A stretch of 64,000 nucleotides of DNA from Thysanoteuthis rhombus (Eukaryota; Mollusca; Cephalopoda; Oegopsida; Thysanoteuthidae), in the NCBI GenBank assembly GCA_963457665.1, contig OY735202.1, positions 52,117,281-52,181,280 of the forward strand, in the 5' to 3' direction. The notes under the pieces were generated by a model. It was given only the letters and a program-made list of their open reading frames with translations. It was not told where the DNA came from and made no database searches. Position 1 is the stretch's first letter; each line of letters opens with the position of its first letter. Position numbers and translations under genes: made by a program. This document shows, in pieces, positions 23,645 to 35,586 of the stretch.

Positions 23645-23740
23645 TATCCTTTCAACCCAAATTCTCATCTTGTTCATTCTCGGTCTATTTGGTTTTTTTT
23701 CAACATGACAGTTGTGTATTAAAAAGTATGTGATCCGACA
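23645..23740 (-). mobile_element. Fragment of the TIR/tRNA-like family (body only)
   Basis: TTTCAACCCAAATTCTCATC, TTGTTCATTCTC and CAACATGACAGTTGTG follow the same order as the body of the copy at 5030-5105. A near-copy of its first part, TTTCAACCCTCATTCTCATC, occurs at 23973, so two partial copies lie side by side. Confidence 0.5.
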
Positions 23741-24005
23741 GAATGAATTATAAATTGTATTACATAATATAGAAACCAATTTGAAATGATCTCCCATCAT
23801 TAAGCAGTTTATGTATCACTCACCCTTGACAATATAGATAAAATAAACAATTAAAGAAAATGGGGCTGCAGCAGGAATCCAACCTGCCACCGATAGCGTA
23901 GCCACTTCAACATGGTGATGCTCTTAACATCGAGCTAAACAGCCGCCAGTAATGCAAAGGCCCAAATAACTGCTTTCAACCCTCATTCTCATCTCGTTTA
24001 TTTGA
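23736..24005 (-). mobile_element. TIR-flanked tRNA-like element, right end lost
   Basis: The left end GAATTATAAATTGTATTACA then TTTGAAATGATCTCCCATCA matches copies at 22.4 and 36.9 kb. On the minus strand the tRNA-like core has A-box-like TAGCTCGATGTTAAGAGC and B box GGTTGGATTCC (about 23877-23887). The ends GGCTGT and GCAGCCCC pair as an acceptor stem. No matching right-hand inverted repeat is seen. Confidence 0.65.
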
Positions 24006-24289
24006 AAAAAGCATTTTCTTGACTCAACAAATGATTTTTCAACATACTCTCCTTCCTTGTCGATACACTCAATCCAGTTGAAAATATCTATCTCACCTCA
24101 ATCATTTTAGTTTTTCCTTTCACGTTCATATCTTTTTTGTTGACCCTTATCCTCCCCCCTTTTTCTATCTTTTTGGCTATTCTTGTCTGACTCAAGTCCA
24201 AGTTGGAGTTGATTTTATTTCCCTCAAAAATACAATCCTCACCAAATTTAGGGGAGTAAACTCTTCACTGCTTGTCTATCCTGTCATGA

Positions 24290-24400
24290 TGAACCAAACT
24301 GATGGATAAAATTAACTATACACCTTCCGTGATTTGAAATCATGACCTAATAATAGCTCAGCAGCTCATTTACTAACTGATCCAAACTGACAAGTCTTAT
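24290..24400 (-). mobile_element. tRNA-like SINE, degraded
   Basis: On the minus strand, GGATCAGTTAGTAAATGAGC (A-box region) and CATGATTTCAAATCACGG (B-box region) are spaced as in a tRNA. The B box resembles the one at 50485-50500. Confidence 0.5.
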
Positions 24401-24479
24401 TTTTTTATGAGTTTATTTATTATATATACATTACAAAAGTTGCAGTAATCATCTTCAGGAATAGAAGTAGGAGTGGAAT

Positions 24480-24840
24480 TTGATACTACAGCAGCCAGGC
24501 TTGTCTTCATCTTTTTTCCTCTTTACCTTTCCTTTCAACTTCCTCCTTTTCCTGATGTGGTCTTCACTTGTCATTCCTGTTTATCAAATCTTTTCCATTT
24601 CCATTTTTCAAATCCCTTCTATTCTATTCTTCTTCTCTTTCCTACTTCATATCTCTTGTTTATTTTTTCATTTTGATTTCCCTTTCATTTTATCATCTCA
24701 TCCCTTTGCCTATTTTTGATGTATTTTCCCTCTTTTTCTATTCATCTTGGTCATCTTTTTTTCAAGCTCTTTTTATCTTCCTATTTGATAACACCTCCAT
24801 TTTGTCTTCTTTCAGCATCAGTATTCTTCCATCATAATCA
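24480..24840 (+). repeat. Polypyrimidine low-complexity tract
   Basis: The plus strand is dominated by C and T for ~360 bp. Overlapping open frames in all three phases (Phe/Ser/Leu-rich) follow from composition and are not called as genes. Compare 52560-52970 and 58680-59045, and the purine tract at 21430. Confidence 0.7.
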
Positions 24841-24999
24841 ATAAAGACATCATGAGAAAAGCAATTTCTCCATTTCTCCAGGAGTTTTCATCATTTTTAA
24901 TTGCTAGCCATTACAATTGCGCGAAAAAATTACTGACAGAAATAAACTAACCTGTACTTAATCGGTAGTAACTTGAGAAAAGAAATTCTGGCATTTCGA

Positions 25000-26360
25000 G
25001 TTGAGGCTAACATAGATTATCTCCCTTGAAGATCAGATTTCTCATATCGATACTATCCCTAATTAGTGCATAGAATAGAAAACTAAAAACAGGAATATGA
25101 AAGAAATTTCTTGTGGATTTGGACTGAAGATCATTAAAATCTCACAAACATATATAAATTATTTAAAATGTGGATTATCGTCTATATCTACCTGGTAAGA
25201 GGTATCTCAATTGATAAAGAGAACCTCTGTATATTATTACTCTTGTCTATATTCACTTACACACTTATGTTTTGCCAAATTGGTTATTTAGCAAATCATA
25301 AATACATACATGGTTTTGATTTGATCAAAAGTTCATTTAATCAAAACAGGGATACAAAACAAATATTTTTCACAATCAAAAATTTTTGTAATGAAAGTGA
25401 AACAAAACTTTTTAACAAAAAATAAGTAAACTTCACTATTAAGGTAATTTCACCGATTCCATGTTAAATATTGAGACATTATCCAAAAACATTATCTTCT
25501 GCCAGTTTTTTTTAATATCATTAATTGTTTAATTAGGTTATTGGCATGCAAAAGCTCAAAATCATTCAATACAATGCATAAGGCCTAAGACTAAAACTTT
25601 TAATATGATTGCTAGGTACTTGATATTTGTTACATTATTTTTACATTTTTTGGACAATTGTCAGTTGAACCACTCCTTTTTTAATCTTTTGACTCTATCC
25701 AGTGCCTAAAATGGGTCAACTAGGCCCAAAATGGTTGCACATGTGTGCAAAATTCACATATGGTTTTCCCTTTCGCAAAATAATCTGTGTGGTCTGCAGT
25801 GGCTCTCACCCTGATAATAATGATCTGATTTCCATCTATTTCTATAAAATGCTAAAAGTCTGATTCACCCAATCCAATCTGACATGCATACTCAATGGAC
25901 CTTGGGGAAGGTTTTAAAGTCAAGTATATATGACACCAAAAGGCAAACTAATAACCATTATTGAATCACTTTCAACTTTATTTCGCTTCTTTTCATAGTC
26001 ACAACATTGAAAAATATAAGAGACTAGTTTGACCAATTACTGAAGAGTACCAAATTTGTAAATGAGTAAGCAACTATTTATAACTGCAAATTTTTTTTTT
26101 TCTGAATTTATAAAATGGGTCAATTAATTAGTATTTTTTTCTTGAAATACCATCTGCTGTGACTATTCAAATTTTACATTTTTCATAATTTTACAAGCTT
26201 AAATGGATTTTGTCAAATTCTGCTTTGGTTCTGGGATGTGATTTATGTAATTAGTGCTGCAGCCGAGGAGGTGAAAGAGTGACCAACCCCTACTTGTGGT
26301 AGATTGAAATGAAACTGGTCTCAGATGTAAGGTATGGCTGTCTATTATTAGAATATTGGG
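25000..26360. other. No gene recognised
   Basis: An 85-codon plus frame at 25168-25425 has no domain. The TTATCTCCCTTGAA motif is at 25017-25030. Confidence 0.4.
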
Positions 26361-26367
26361 TTTGTAC

Positions 26368-26900
26368 TTATCTAAAAAGTGCACAATCATGCATCTTAAC
26401 CCCTTTTCTACTAATGATCAATTACTTTTAACCACAATTCCATTATGCTTTTCAAAAACATAACTTTTTGTTCTTATCTAAAGAAGGCACAAACTTACAT
26501 TTTATCCCTTTTCCTCTCAATGAGATGTGGCTTGCTTGAAAATGGTATATTGACATTTTGTCCTCTTCTATCCCAAGATAATTTTTGTATTTCACTGTTA
26601 TGCTTGAATTTCTCACAATAGGACAACCTAAACAAGACATGATGGGGGGCTAAATTACCATATTGATAATTTTAGGATGGCATTTTGGACATTTACTGAC
26701 AACTTTTCGAGAATCTTTTGTCATTTTTCTATAGAAATGCTCTATTTGCCACTGTAAGGCACTGTTTTCCATGAAACTATTGATATTATTGATACATCGA
26801 TAATTACAAAGCAATACAAGCCCATCAATATGGAGAGGTCAGGTAACAGAGAGGCTCATCCATAAAAATATTGGTTTGGGATGAGTTGGTGTAATAATCA
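26368..26900 (-). repeat. Left arm of ~0.5-kb inverted repeat
   Basis: The reverse complement of this arm matches 31340-31835 at very high identity over long runs. Examples are ATTATCAATATGGTAATTTAG, CACAATAGG..CTAAACAAGACAT, and GGATAGAAGAGGACAAAATG on the other strand. It carries the block TTAGATAAG(A/T)ACAAA twice near its outer end. Inner similarity fades towards 26900. It brackets the decayed coding region at 27.2-30.2 kb. Confidence 0.85.
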
Positions 26901-27204
26901 TTCATTTTCCACTTTCTTTTCTATCATAAAAATAATAAATTACCCATCAATGAAATCACCTCATGTAGTAGTTTTAAATGAATCATGTTTTTAACTAAAT
27001 TCATTATGATAAATGTAAAAGTGTTTTTTTTTCAATAAGTGATAATTATTCTTAATGTGCAGATATCAGTAATATCAATGTTTCATCTCAGTCCTAAGAA
27101 TCCAATAAACAAGATGGCTCATTTCAACAGTGTTCACATTTGAGTCCTGCTTGGACATATGCTTGATTGGAGACTTGTTTACAGTCACCATCTTTTAGTA
27201 TAAA

Positions 27205-30150
27205 TGAGTGATGTCTCTGGTGGATGTTGTTTCTTGGGTCAAGTCCAGGGGTTTCATGGAACCATCTACAATTGGTTGGTTCATTCAATGCTGGCTTAGT
27301 GACACCAAATCAATGACTGGTACGTGGCTCTGTGAGCACACTATACAAAGGCATCCTCTGAGGGAGGCAGCTGCCTTATCTTTAGTAGTTGCATAGAAAT
27401 GCTGTAATTCGTCTAGTGTCTTACACCTTTTCCTTAGTCATCATTCCTTGGCTACAATAGCAAAGAAGGATCACCCGGACATTTGCCTTATCATACCAGA
27501 TGATTGTTTGCCAATACTCAGGGGCCAGATGTACTGCATGCAGGACTATTCTGGCTACCTTCTCGACAGCTGAAATAATCATTGATATTCTTAGGACCAT
27601 CAGAAGATACCATAACCACTCTCTGACTATCTTTGAACCCTCCTGCAAGTATAAGCAACTTTCCGCTTAGGATGCAATCCTTGGTAATGCCCACCACGTA
27701 TATGCTAACCAATTCTGCCAAATATGGTTGGTTTCCAGCTCATTTCAAAAATTGTCTGAAGTGTGGCACTGTCCCGTCTTCAATGATACAGTGGTATTGG
27801 GTTGTGAGCATGTCTGTCGCTAAGGCTGCATGACACTAATGCCCATCAGACCTAATTGATGAAACCCATACATGTGAAACATTAGTATGAGCATGCTGAC
27901 TTGGTAGGTATGATTTTTCAAAACTCAAATCAACCTTTTTGTGATTATTTCTCCCAGATCATTGAAAGTTTTGAAGTGATTCTTATTCAGGGTTTGAAAC
28001 ATGGCCATTCTATCAACTATGTTGGCTGAGTTGGCATTGTCTTAGCCAGATAGTAGATGAAGAATCTCATTGGTTATTGATTTTAGTTTCTTTGCCAAAT
28101 CTGCTTTTTTGGTCTTCCTCCAGCACCATCATCATTAAAGAGACATGGAGGGATGCATGGTAGCTCATATGAGAGCACCTTTTTTAGATTAAAATCCCTG
28201 ATCCTAGCAACTGCCATCAAGTGTCAGAAATGCAATTTTGTATTTGTGATCTTTTTCTCCTTGTCAGAGCTTAAGCGCATCTTCATATCTGCAAATATGA
28301 AGACCAATTTCTTTGTTATAACTCTGCTTTTCTACTACAAATCTTTCATTGACAAACTTTTTAATTGCAATTGTTCTCTTCACTGGTAGTGAACAGAGTG
28401 ATTCCTTGACCACAGCTGAAGCCGCTTGGTCACTGATGATATTTACCAGCCATTCTGGAACTTCTGTGAGGTTCAAATGGAGCCTGGCAGTAGTCCAGGA
28501 TGAATCCTTCTTCTTTAGATACATCGGTTGCATCCTTGGTCATCCTCACATTCTCCAGCTACTCATGCTCCTTCCTGCTTTGTTTTGAGATGCACAAGCA
28601 ATTGAATGCCCCTGCATATTCGCAGGTTACAAGTTATATCAGTAGCCATCATTCCAAAGTCATTATCACCTTTAGCTTCTCAGTTTATGATCTACTCTAA
28701 GGCCTGGTCTGTTGAGACACGGTTGAATGTGGTTTCATTCTTTCTTTTAATGACAAATCTAACATTCTTCATGTGCTGATACCTGGCACGATGAGTTGAT
28801 TCCAACTTCTTCATCTCAAGTACATAGACAGGGGTGTACCTGATGTAGTTGACACTCCCATCTAAAAAAAAAGAATGGCACCATCTTCAAAACTGAATCA
28901 AGATGCAGCCAAAAGTCTGCCTCATGGTCTGCTGTCATCAGTCTAAGCAGTACTCATACAACTTCAAGGTAATTGTCCTGAAAAGCAAAAGTAACTGATT
29001 GATCCCTACCATCTTCTTAGAACCCTGTTATTGTACCCAACATCACAGACATTTGATCTTCAATTTCTAGAAATGTAGCTTTCACCATTGCTGAGTCCTT
29101 CTTGTGGAAACAAACATGATGAGTCCAATGGTTTTGTTATCAACCTAGAGTAGCACATTGACTCTAGCATTTATTTCTGCAGAGATCTGGTAAAGGTGCA
29201 TCAATGCTACATGTACTATCTTCACTTAACAAAGTGCCTGTGCGTAATGCTTTCCTTGAAGCATTTGGATTAATGATGATGTTGGAAAAAGCCCGGAAGG
29301 AATAATCTCTTGAAGGTCACCATCACTGAATAGTTTACTTATTGAAATAATGAATGTCATGATCAGATGCATACAACCTAATCTCATAGTCAGCTTACCA
29401 TCAAGCTGTTCTAGATTGCTCCATAGTATATGCTGCACCTTGCTATAAATTGCCATATCTACTGTCACAAGGATATGTTCTTGTTGTAATCAACACCAAT
29501 TTCAACAGTATTGTGAAAATGGTTGAAAAATTAGATGGTGGTGCATGACTGAATGGCAGGTATCTGATAGTAGTCACTGAATTGTAAATGGAAACATAAA
29601 GTATATTAAACCCACTCTATCTCAGAACAGATGACTTCTCACTCTTCAATTTCTATACTCCCATATCAAGTCCTTCAACTGAGATAAAATGTAGTTCTCA
29701 TCTTTTTGTGTCTCGGATACAGAGATATTGGATGCCCTTGGTAATTTTTCTTTTTTTTATTGAATTCGGTATACTGTTGTATGTTAGGTACTTCATACTC
29801 TGTCACATCCAACGACTTATCTCCAGTAAGTGCTGGTGAAGAACAACCACCATGCAATGGGTAGAGGATTTGCCATCTATTATATCTTCATTACAATCGA
29901 ATATGTCAATTGCTGCATCTTTAGTCAAATCAAGTCCTCACTGTCAAATAGTTATATACGTAATGGAATGTAAATTTCTGACCTGGATAGCTGATCTTTT
30001 GCTACTGAAGTAACAAAACACAAAGTTTCATTATACAAAACAGTGTAACCAATATTCATCAATGTGTTCTGATGCGTGAAAGGCATTAATGTACACCGAC
30101 AAACAAAATCAAGTAATATGGCTGGCACAAATGCTTTGTATTAATCAATC
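27205..30150 (-). pseudogene. Decayed copy of a multi-copy uncharacterised protein family
   Basis: Segments in order along the minus strand, in changing frames, are: VTTIRYLPFSHAPPS (about 29.55 kb), DMAIYSKVQHILWSNLEQLDG-like text followed by KLTMRLGCMHL (29.33-29.46 kb), MTADHEADFWLHLDSV (28.9 kb), YIRYTPVYVLEMKKLE (28.8 kb), LHLNLTEVPEWLVNIISD (28.45 kb), ILAGGFKDSQRVVMVSS (27.62 kb), ARIVLHAVHLAPEYW (27.53 kb) and QLPPSEDAF (27.35 kb). I recognise this order from a large family annotated only as 'uncharacterized protein' in cnidarian, mollusc and arthropod genomes; its function is not known to me. The E..ARIxLHA and YDxANVxVxLL parts recall the acidic motifs of PIN/FEN-type nucleases (inference). 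The copy has many frame breaks and cannot make the protein. No introns are evident, which suits a mobile or retrocopied origin. Confidence 0.75.
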
Positions 30151-31339
30151 TTAAGATGTCCACTCAGTAAATACTCAAGTGGAAAGATTTTCCTTCAACT
30201 ACCTTTTTCAAAATTCCTGCTGCTCTGTAACACTGCCTTCTTTCAGTTTTGTCTATATTTACAAAACTTACACACAACATAAACCAACAAAGAATAATAA
30301 TCATTTAATCATATATTTAGTGGATTGGGAAAATAGCAGGAATAAAATTTTAAAAATTAAAACAATCAGAATTTGTGATACACTCCGTAATTTTTATCAA
30401 CTAAAATGAAAAAATTCAGTCAGATCTAGAGAGATAGCTTATTTGGCAACCCAATCCATGAATACCATCAAAAACAATTTGCTATAGAGTTTATCTCTGT
30501 GCCACCCTAGACTTTACGAATCCACTCCCTCAACTTGGTCTCTTCAGACAGTGATACAAAGTAATACTTGGGTTATCAAGATCGAAAGGCGCCAACTCAT
30601 GACCTGGAGTTGTCAATTTCAGATGGAGATGGGTTACCAAACAAGTACGACATAATGTATCTCAGACAAAGCATAGTTGCCAATATAGCTCTTTTTGGAG
30701 CTAGATCTAGCTACTTTTTGGTACATTTGATTTTCAAGTCTGTAACTAGCTCTTAGCTTCTTTTCAAATTATTGAACATTTTTCTTAGTATATTTTCCTA
30801 TTTATAAAATGATTTATTAATTCATCAATTTTGATTAAGATTGAAAATTAAATATATTTTCGGCTACTTTTGCTTGACTCCCTGACAAAGATCTCCCACT
30901 GCAGAAGAAGTGTTATCAGTCATCCCATGTCACCCCATCAACCAATATCATTGCACACCTGCAAACCCACTCATGAGAGGTGATCAAATTGCATATCCCA
31001 TGCAAAACTGACCCATTCATGTGATCTCAACTTCTAGATGGAAATTTTCTAAGCCACTAACATCTGTTTCCACATGGGCTGACTCTAGGGGTCATCCTTT
31101 TCAGCTGTGCAGATGTTACATCTAAGTATTATTGAACTCAGGACCAGCTATTCACACAAATATTTCAAATTTAGCTTTTAACTAGCTTGAAAAAACCCAT
31201 TATATAGATTAATTCTTTTTGCATTTGTTAAAAGATTCAATTCAATTTTAGCCAAAATACCATAACAAGTATTCTACTTTTTTTTTTTTTTCTACAAATC
31301 TTCTAAGACACCTCTGTACTTGCTGTATATTGGTATAGT

Positions 31340-31835
31340 GTACAATATCCATGGTGTCACAATTATCTGACTTCTCATCTAGAGATCCCTCAAAATTGAT
31401 TGATTTTTATGGCTTAGTAATTATCAATATATCAATAATATCAATAATTTTACTGGAAATATTACCTTACAAAAGAAAATAGAGTATTTCTATGAAAAAA
31501 TGATGTCTAAAATGCCTTCCTAAAATTATCAATATGGTAATTTAGCCCCCCATTATGTCTTGTTTAGGTTGCCCTATTGTGAGAAATTCAAGCATAACAG
31601 TGAAATACAAAAATTATCTTGGGATAGAAGAGGACAAAATGTCAATATGCCATTTTTAAGCAAGCCACAGCTCATTGAGAGGAAAAGGGATAAAATGTAC
31701 GTTTGTGCACTTTTTAGATAAGAACAAAAAGTTATGTGGTTGAAAAGCATAATGGAATTGTGGTTAAATGTAATTGATCATTAGTAGAAAAGGGGTTAAG
31801 ATGCGTGTTTGTGCACTTTTTAGATAAGTACAAAA
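31340..31835 (+). repeat. Right arm of ~0.5-kb inverted repeat
   Basis: It is the partner of 26368-26900. Near its outer end, a ~115-bp unit is duplicated in tandem: TTTGTGCACTTTTTAGATAA at about 31702 and again at about 31808, each followed by G(A/T)ACAAAAAGTTATGTGGTTG. The left arm has a similar but shorter duplication. Subterminal tandem repeats of this kind are common in DNA transposons. Confidence 0.8.
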
Positions 31836-32284
31836 AGTTATGTGGTTGAAAAATATAATGCGTTTAAAATCTTATTTTAGTCAATATAAACAGCAAAAAG
31901 TTTTTGCAAAGATCAAATTATGGTTAAATTTAACTGCTTCAAACCTAGTATCCATACCAGCTTACCATTTACTTAATTGCTTTAAATTCCTTAGACAAAA
32001 TAAAAACAAAGTTCAAAGTATTTAATAATATCTATGAGCTATGAGAAACAGGGTAGTAGCTGGAGATTTGAGGGCTAGTGGGTGTTGGTTCTTTCAGGAT
32101 TCTCTCCAACATTTAGTGAGATCTGCTCTTGTATAATGTTAGTAGGAATACAGTAGGGGAACTACTATTCATTAAGTTTTTGTCCACTTTTCCATTTGCT
32201 TCCCACTCCCCATATTTAGCTAATACCTCACTCTGAGACACAACATTCATGCATCTTCTGAAAAACAGGAAGAATAATATGAAT

Positions 32285-32575
32285 TATTATATTATAGTGC
32301 GAAATAGAGCATTTCTAGGAAAAAATAACAAGATGTCCTTAAAAAGTGGCCAATGAAGGGTTAAAATGCAGTCCTAAAATCATTAATATAACAATTTAAC
32401 TCTCATAGTGTCTTGTTCTGGTTGTCCTATGAGAGAAATTCAGACAAAACAGTGAGATGCAAACATTAATGTGGGATAGAACAGGACAGAATGTCGATAT
32501 ATGATTTTGAAGAAATCCATGACTCATTAGTAGAAAAGGGGTTAAAACGATTGTTTGTACACCTTAGATAAGCAG
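32285..32575 (+). repeat. Third, diverged copy of the inverted-repeat arm
   Basis: GAAATAGAGCATTTCTAGG, CCTAAAATCATTAATATAAC, GTGTCTTGTTCTGGTTGTCC, GGGATAGAACAGGACAGAATG-like text and ATTAGTAGAAAAGGGGTTAA follow the arm order in the same orientation as the right arm. It lies alone, with no second coding region beside it. Confidence 0.7.
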
Positions 32576-32589
32576 AAATCCAATAGTCC

Positions 32590-32985
32590 ATTGATGGACA
32601 ACCACACCTTTCATTTTTCTAAGGCTCTTTTTGAAGCATGGCTGATGCACTGAATTAATAGGAAGCATTGATTGAGAATGAAGAAGCTTAAGGAGTCAGC
32701 GTGTATTGTCTTGTCAGTCAGGTGCATGCGTCAGGCTAATATGAATGTTAGCTCCATGCAGTTTTGATTAAAAAGGTGTTAGGGAACTTAATTTGGAATT
32801 GCCTGGGTACATAGATGGTGGTATGGTTATGTCTGTGTACCTAGTACTGCTGAAATTGACTCATTTAGTTGGTATATCCATGATCATCTTTTTCTGTAGC
32901 AATTTTCAAGAAGAAATATGCATGCCTCAGGGAGGTGTAATGGTTAGAAAGATAGTCTTGCAGTTTTCCATGTATCTATCTATAT
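32590..32985. other. No gene; weak tRNA-like A box near 32935
   Basis: GGAGGTGTAATGGTTAG at 32933 resembles a SINE A box, but I find no B box at the right spacing. No coding signal. Confidence 0.35.
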
Positions 32986-32999
32986 AGTACTGAAAGTCT

Positions 33000-33275
33000 G
33001 ATTCCATTTATCTGTATCCTGAACTATTGTGTCCCAGCCAAATACGTTCTTGTCACTGGCATGCCTTGACATTTGTGTCTGGTGTTTCTCTGAGTCCCAC
33101 TCATTTGTGTCCCACCATATCTAACTATTTAGCTCATGTTATAATTGTAGCAAATGGGATCTTGTCCAGCATGCAATATAGTGGGATGCAAATAAACTGT
33201 ACACCCAGTCTAGGCATGCCAATTACTGGGACATATTTGTCAGGAACATAGTTGTCAAGAACGCAAATGGCCTGC
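33000..33275 (+). repeat. Short-period degenerate repeat (GTGTCCCA / GGGACATA type)
   Basis: There are multiple variants of a ~15-20 bp phrase: TTGTGTCCCAGCCAAATACG, ATTTGTGTCCCACCATATC, ACTGGGACATATTTGTC, AGGAACATAGTTGTCAAG. Both orientations of the GGGACA/TGTCCC core occur. In style it resembles the minisatellite at 62835-63035. Confidence 0.45.
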
Positions 33276-33647
33276 CACATTACATTAGATTTTGGCAATG
33301 TCCACAACTACAACTGCACATTTGATTTTTGTACAGGTTTTTTACAAAACTGACTTTTAAGTGTCTAAGGTATGGGAGCCCAAAATTGGTATAATTATTT
33401 GTAAGGAAATCTGGATTCTGTTTATTGATGAATATCCAGAAGTTCCTACACATTCTTCAGAATGACAATGCAAGCACACAGTAAGTACTATGTACTTAAG
33501 TGTAGATCAAATCATTTGGTTGGAATATCTTGCTATATCCTCCCAACTCAAACAGCTTTGCACCTTAACATTCCCATGTAATCAGATCACTAGAACATTT
33601 TATTATTGGTAAAATTTTTCAAGTAGGGAAGAAATCAATTCAGCATT

Positions 33648-33970
33648 GTTAGAAACTGTCAACCAAAATCATCACCATATGTTTCTTCAGTTTTCAAGTT
33701 GATCTGGCTGGTTAGGTATGTATCATGCACACAGGAGAGACCAATGGAGCTAAATACAGAAAATTTACACATTTACTCCTTATTACACCTAGAAATTTTG
33801 TTCTGTTTTCCTTCAAAATCCCCCCCTATAAGTTTTCATTGGGGTCAATTTACAATGTAAGTTTATGCTATTTGGTTCCTTAATTTGTGTCATCATTCAG
33901 ACTTTTTTTTTTTTTTTAAATTCCGACATTTTAAATGATCGCTGCTCAACAAAAGGCAAGAAAAATATCA
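33648..33970 (+). repeat. Dispersed ~450-bp repeat family, copy 3 (3'-truncated)
   Basis: It starts AGAAACTGTCAACCAAAATC and runs through TTACTCCTTATTAC and a poly-T insertion to ATGATCGCTGCTCAACAAAA, then stops. The terminal TGATCACCCC..CATGGCATG part is absent. Confidence 0.7.
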
Positions 33971-33974
33971 GAAT

Positions 33975-34795
33975 TTTTGTCATCTAGAATTCTACATACT
34001 TCTAATGAGAAAAAAATGCTCCCTTGTTCACAGTGGGTTTTTGTCATTACAAGTATTGTTGATTACGTTCTCAGCAAATTAAACTTTTGCAACATTTGGG
34101 TTTGTATTCCACTCCACTCTTGTGGCTTTCAATCCTTCTCTTTTTAGGCGTCAAAAAAGAAAAAAAAAAGGAATTGGATGGGTTCCTGATTCTTTCACAT
34201 GTGAATGGATGGAATCAGCAGTCAATTCTAAATTCAGACACACCCTCAGGACTGGTGTTTCTCAAAGAACTGCAGAGTGTTATGAATACTTATGCAGCAT
34301 TCTTCAGTGTGTTGCTTTCTCTTTCTTTAGGCAGGACTGGATTTCAGATCTGACTATTTACTGCTTTTTGGGATTTGTCCGCACTATCTTACAATCTTTT
34401 TTTCTACCCTACAAGTTTCATTGCAGTGTTTTTCACTTTTCATTTTATTTCAGCTTTCCACATTACATCAACATATCTACCTTTAGTGGATTGATATTTC
34501 TCACAAAGACATAACACAATCTGAGAATTAGTCAGGGATGTTTGATTAGACCAGAGCTTTGACTTGGATATTCAGAACTTCGATCTTTGGGTAATATCAT
34601 GATTGAACAATTTTTCAAAATATCCCATGGTTTTTTGTTTCACTTTCATTTAGTTAGTTTTGAATACTTCCTTATGTTTTTTTCTTAATTTTTTGTTTTT
34701 CCATTTTTTATGCATCTTATTTCCATTAATTTCCATTTTTTTGGTTATTTTTTGTTTGTTTAACTCTATCTTAATTCAATGTTAATCTTTTTGTG
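33975..34795. other. No gene recognised; 130-codon open frame noted
   Basis: A plus-strand frame at 34122-34514 includes the more protein-like run GWVPDSFTCEWMESAV and RTGVSQRTAECYEYL before turning Phe-rich. I recognise no family and see no second exon or promoter. It might be a transposon relic. The rest is T-rich filler. Confidence 0.3.
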
Positions 34796-34802
34796 ATATT
34801 TA

Positions 34803-34838
34803 CTCTCTCTCCCTCCCCCTTCTCTCTCTCTCTCTCTC

Positions 34839-34897
<59 letters not shown>

Positions 34898-34924
34898 GTG
34901 TATGTGTGTGTGTGTGTGTGTGTA
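34803..34924. repeat. Compound microsatellite (CT)n(TA)n(GT)n
   Basis: A CT-rich run (34803-34839) passes into (TA)n (34841-34893) and then (TG)n (34895-34923). A copy of the TATAAAAACATCTACCAA phrase follows at once. Confidence 0.95.
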
Positions 34925-35514
34925 TAAAAACATCTACCAACATTATATTCATAGCCAGATAAACAACACACATCCACCAGATGAATAGGAATATATATTT
35001 TTCAAATACTGTTAGTTGGTCCTATTGATTAATGGACTCATACGTTTCAATCCAGGAATCTGATTCATTCATTAAATAACAGTAAAATAAATGTAAATAT
35101 AGTAATGTAAATAAATATAGATGAGTGGAAGTCAGACAAAAGAGAATACAAATATCCTAAATTAAATTTTAATGTTAAATACAAATGAGATGGTTGTGTC
35201 TGATCAACACAGCTTGGAGAAGCCATGGTAAAATGCCTGAACTGTTTTTAATTCCCCCAAACAGATTTGAGGTTAAACAGTTGATGATCTCCAGTATTAT
35301 ATTCAACATACTACATTAGAATCCAAAAACAAACAACATTGATAAAATTAAGTATTTTGTGTATCACACTAACAGTGACCCGAAAGTAACTGATGTGCAC
35401 GACATGACATCATAGGATGATATGGAGGACTGTTCTATGAAAAGTCTGAAATTACTAAACAACTATTCTTTTTCAGATAGAATTTGAAGTTTATGACTAT
35501 ATTCTCACACACAC

Positions 35515-35545
35515 ACACACACACACGCGCACACACACACACACA

Positions 35546-35577
<32 letters not shown>

Positions 35578-35578
35578 T
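35515..35578. repeat. (CA)n microsatellite
   Basis: It is a CA tract with a single CGCG interruption near 35527 and one AT interruption. It ends in ATATATTAATTATA, followed by the AAAAATATCTACCAATAAA phrase. Confidence 0.95.
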
Positions 35579-35586
35579 ATATTAAT

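Larger units (their letters stand above)
26368..31835 (-). mobile_element. Putative ~5.5-kb element with long inverted repeats, class unknown
   Basis: Inverted arms at 26368-26900 and 31340-31835 bracket a decayed minus-strand coding region (about 27205-30150). A third, more diverged copy of the arm lies outside at 32285-32575. The arrangement of arm, gene and arm suggests a DNA element, but I see no recognisable transposase, integrase or capsid gene and cannot define a target-site duplication. It could instead be two independent insertions of one repeat around an unrelated multi-copy gene. The coding part is clearly broken. Confidence 0.5.
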
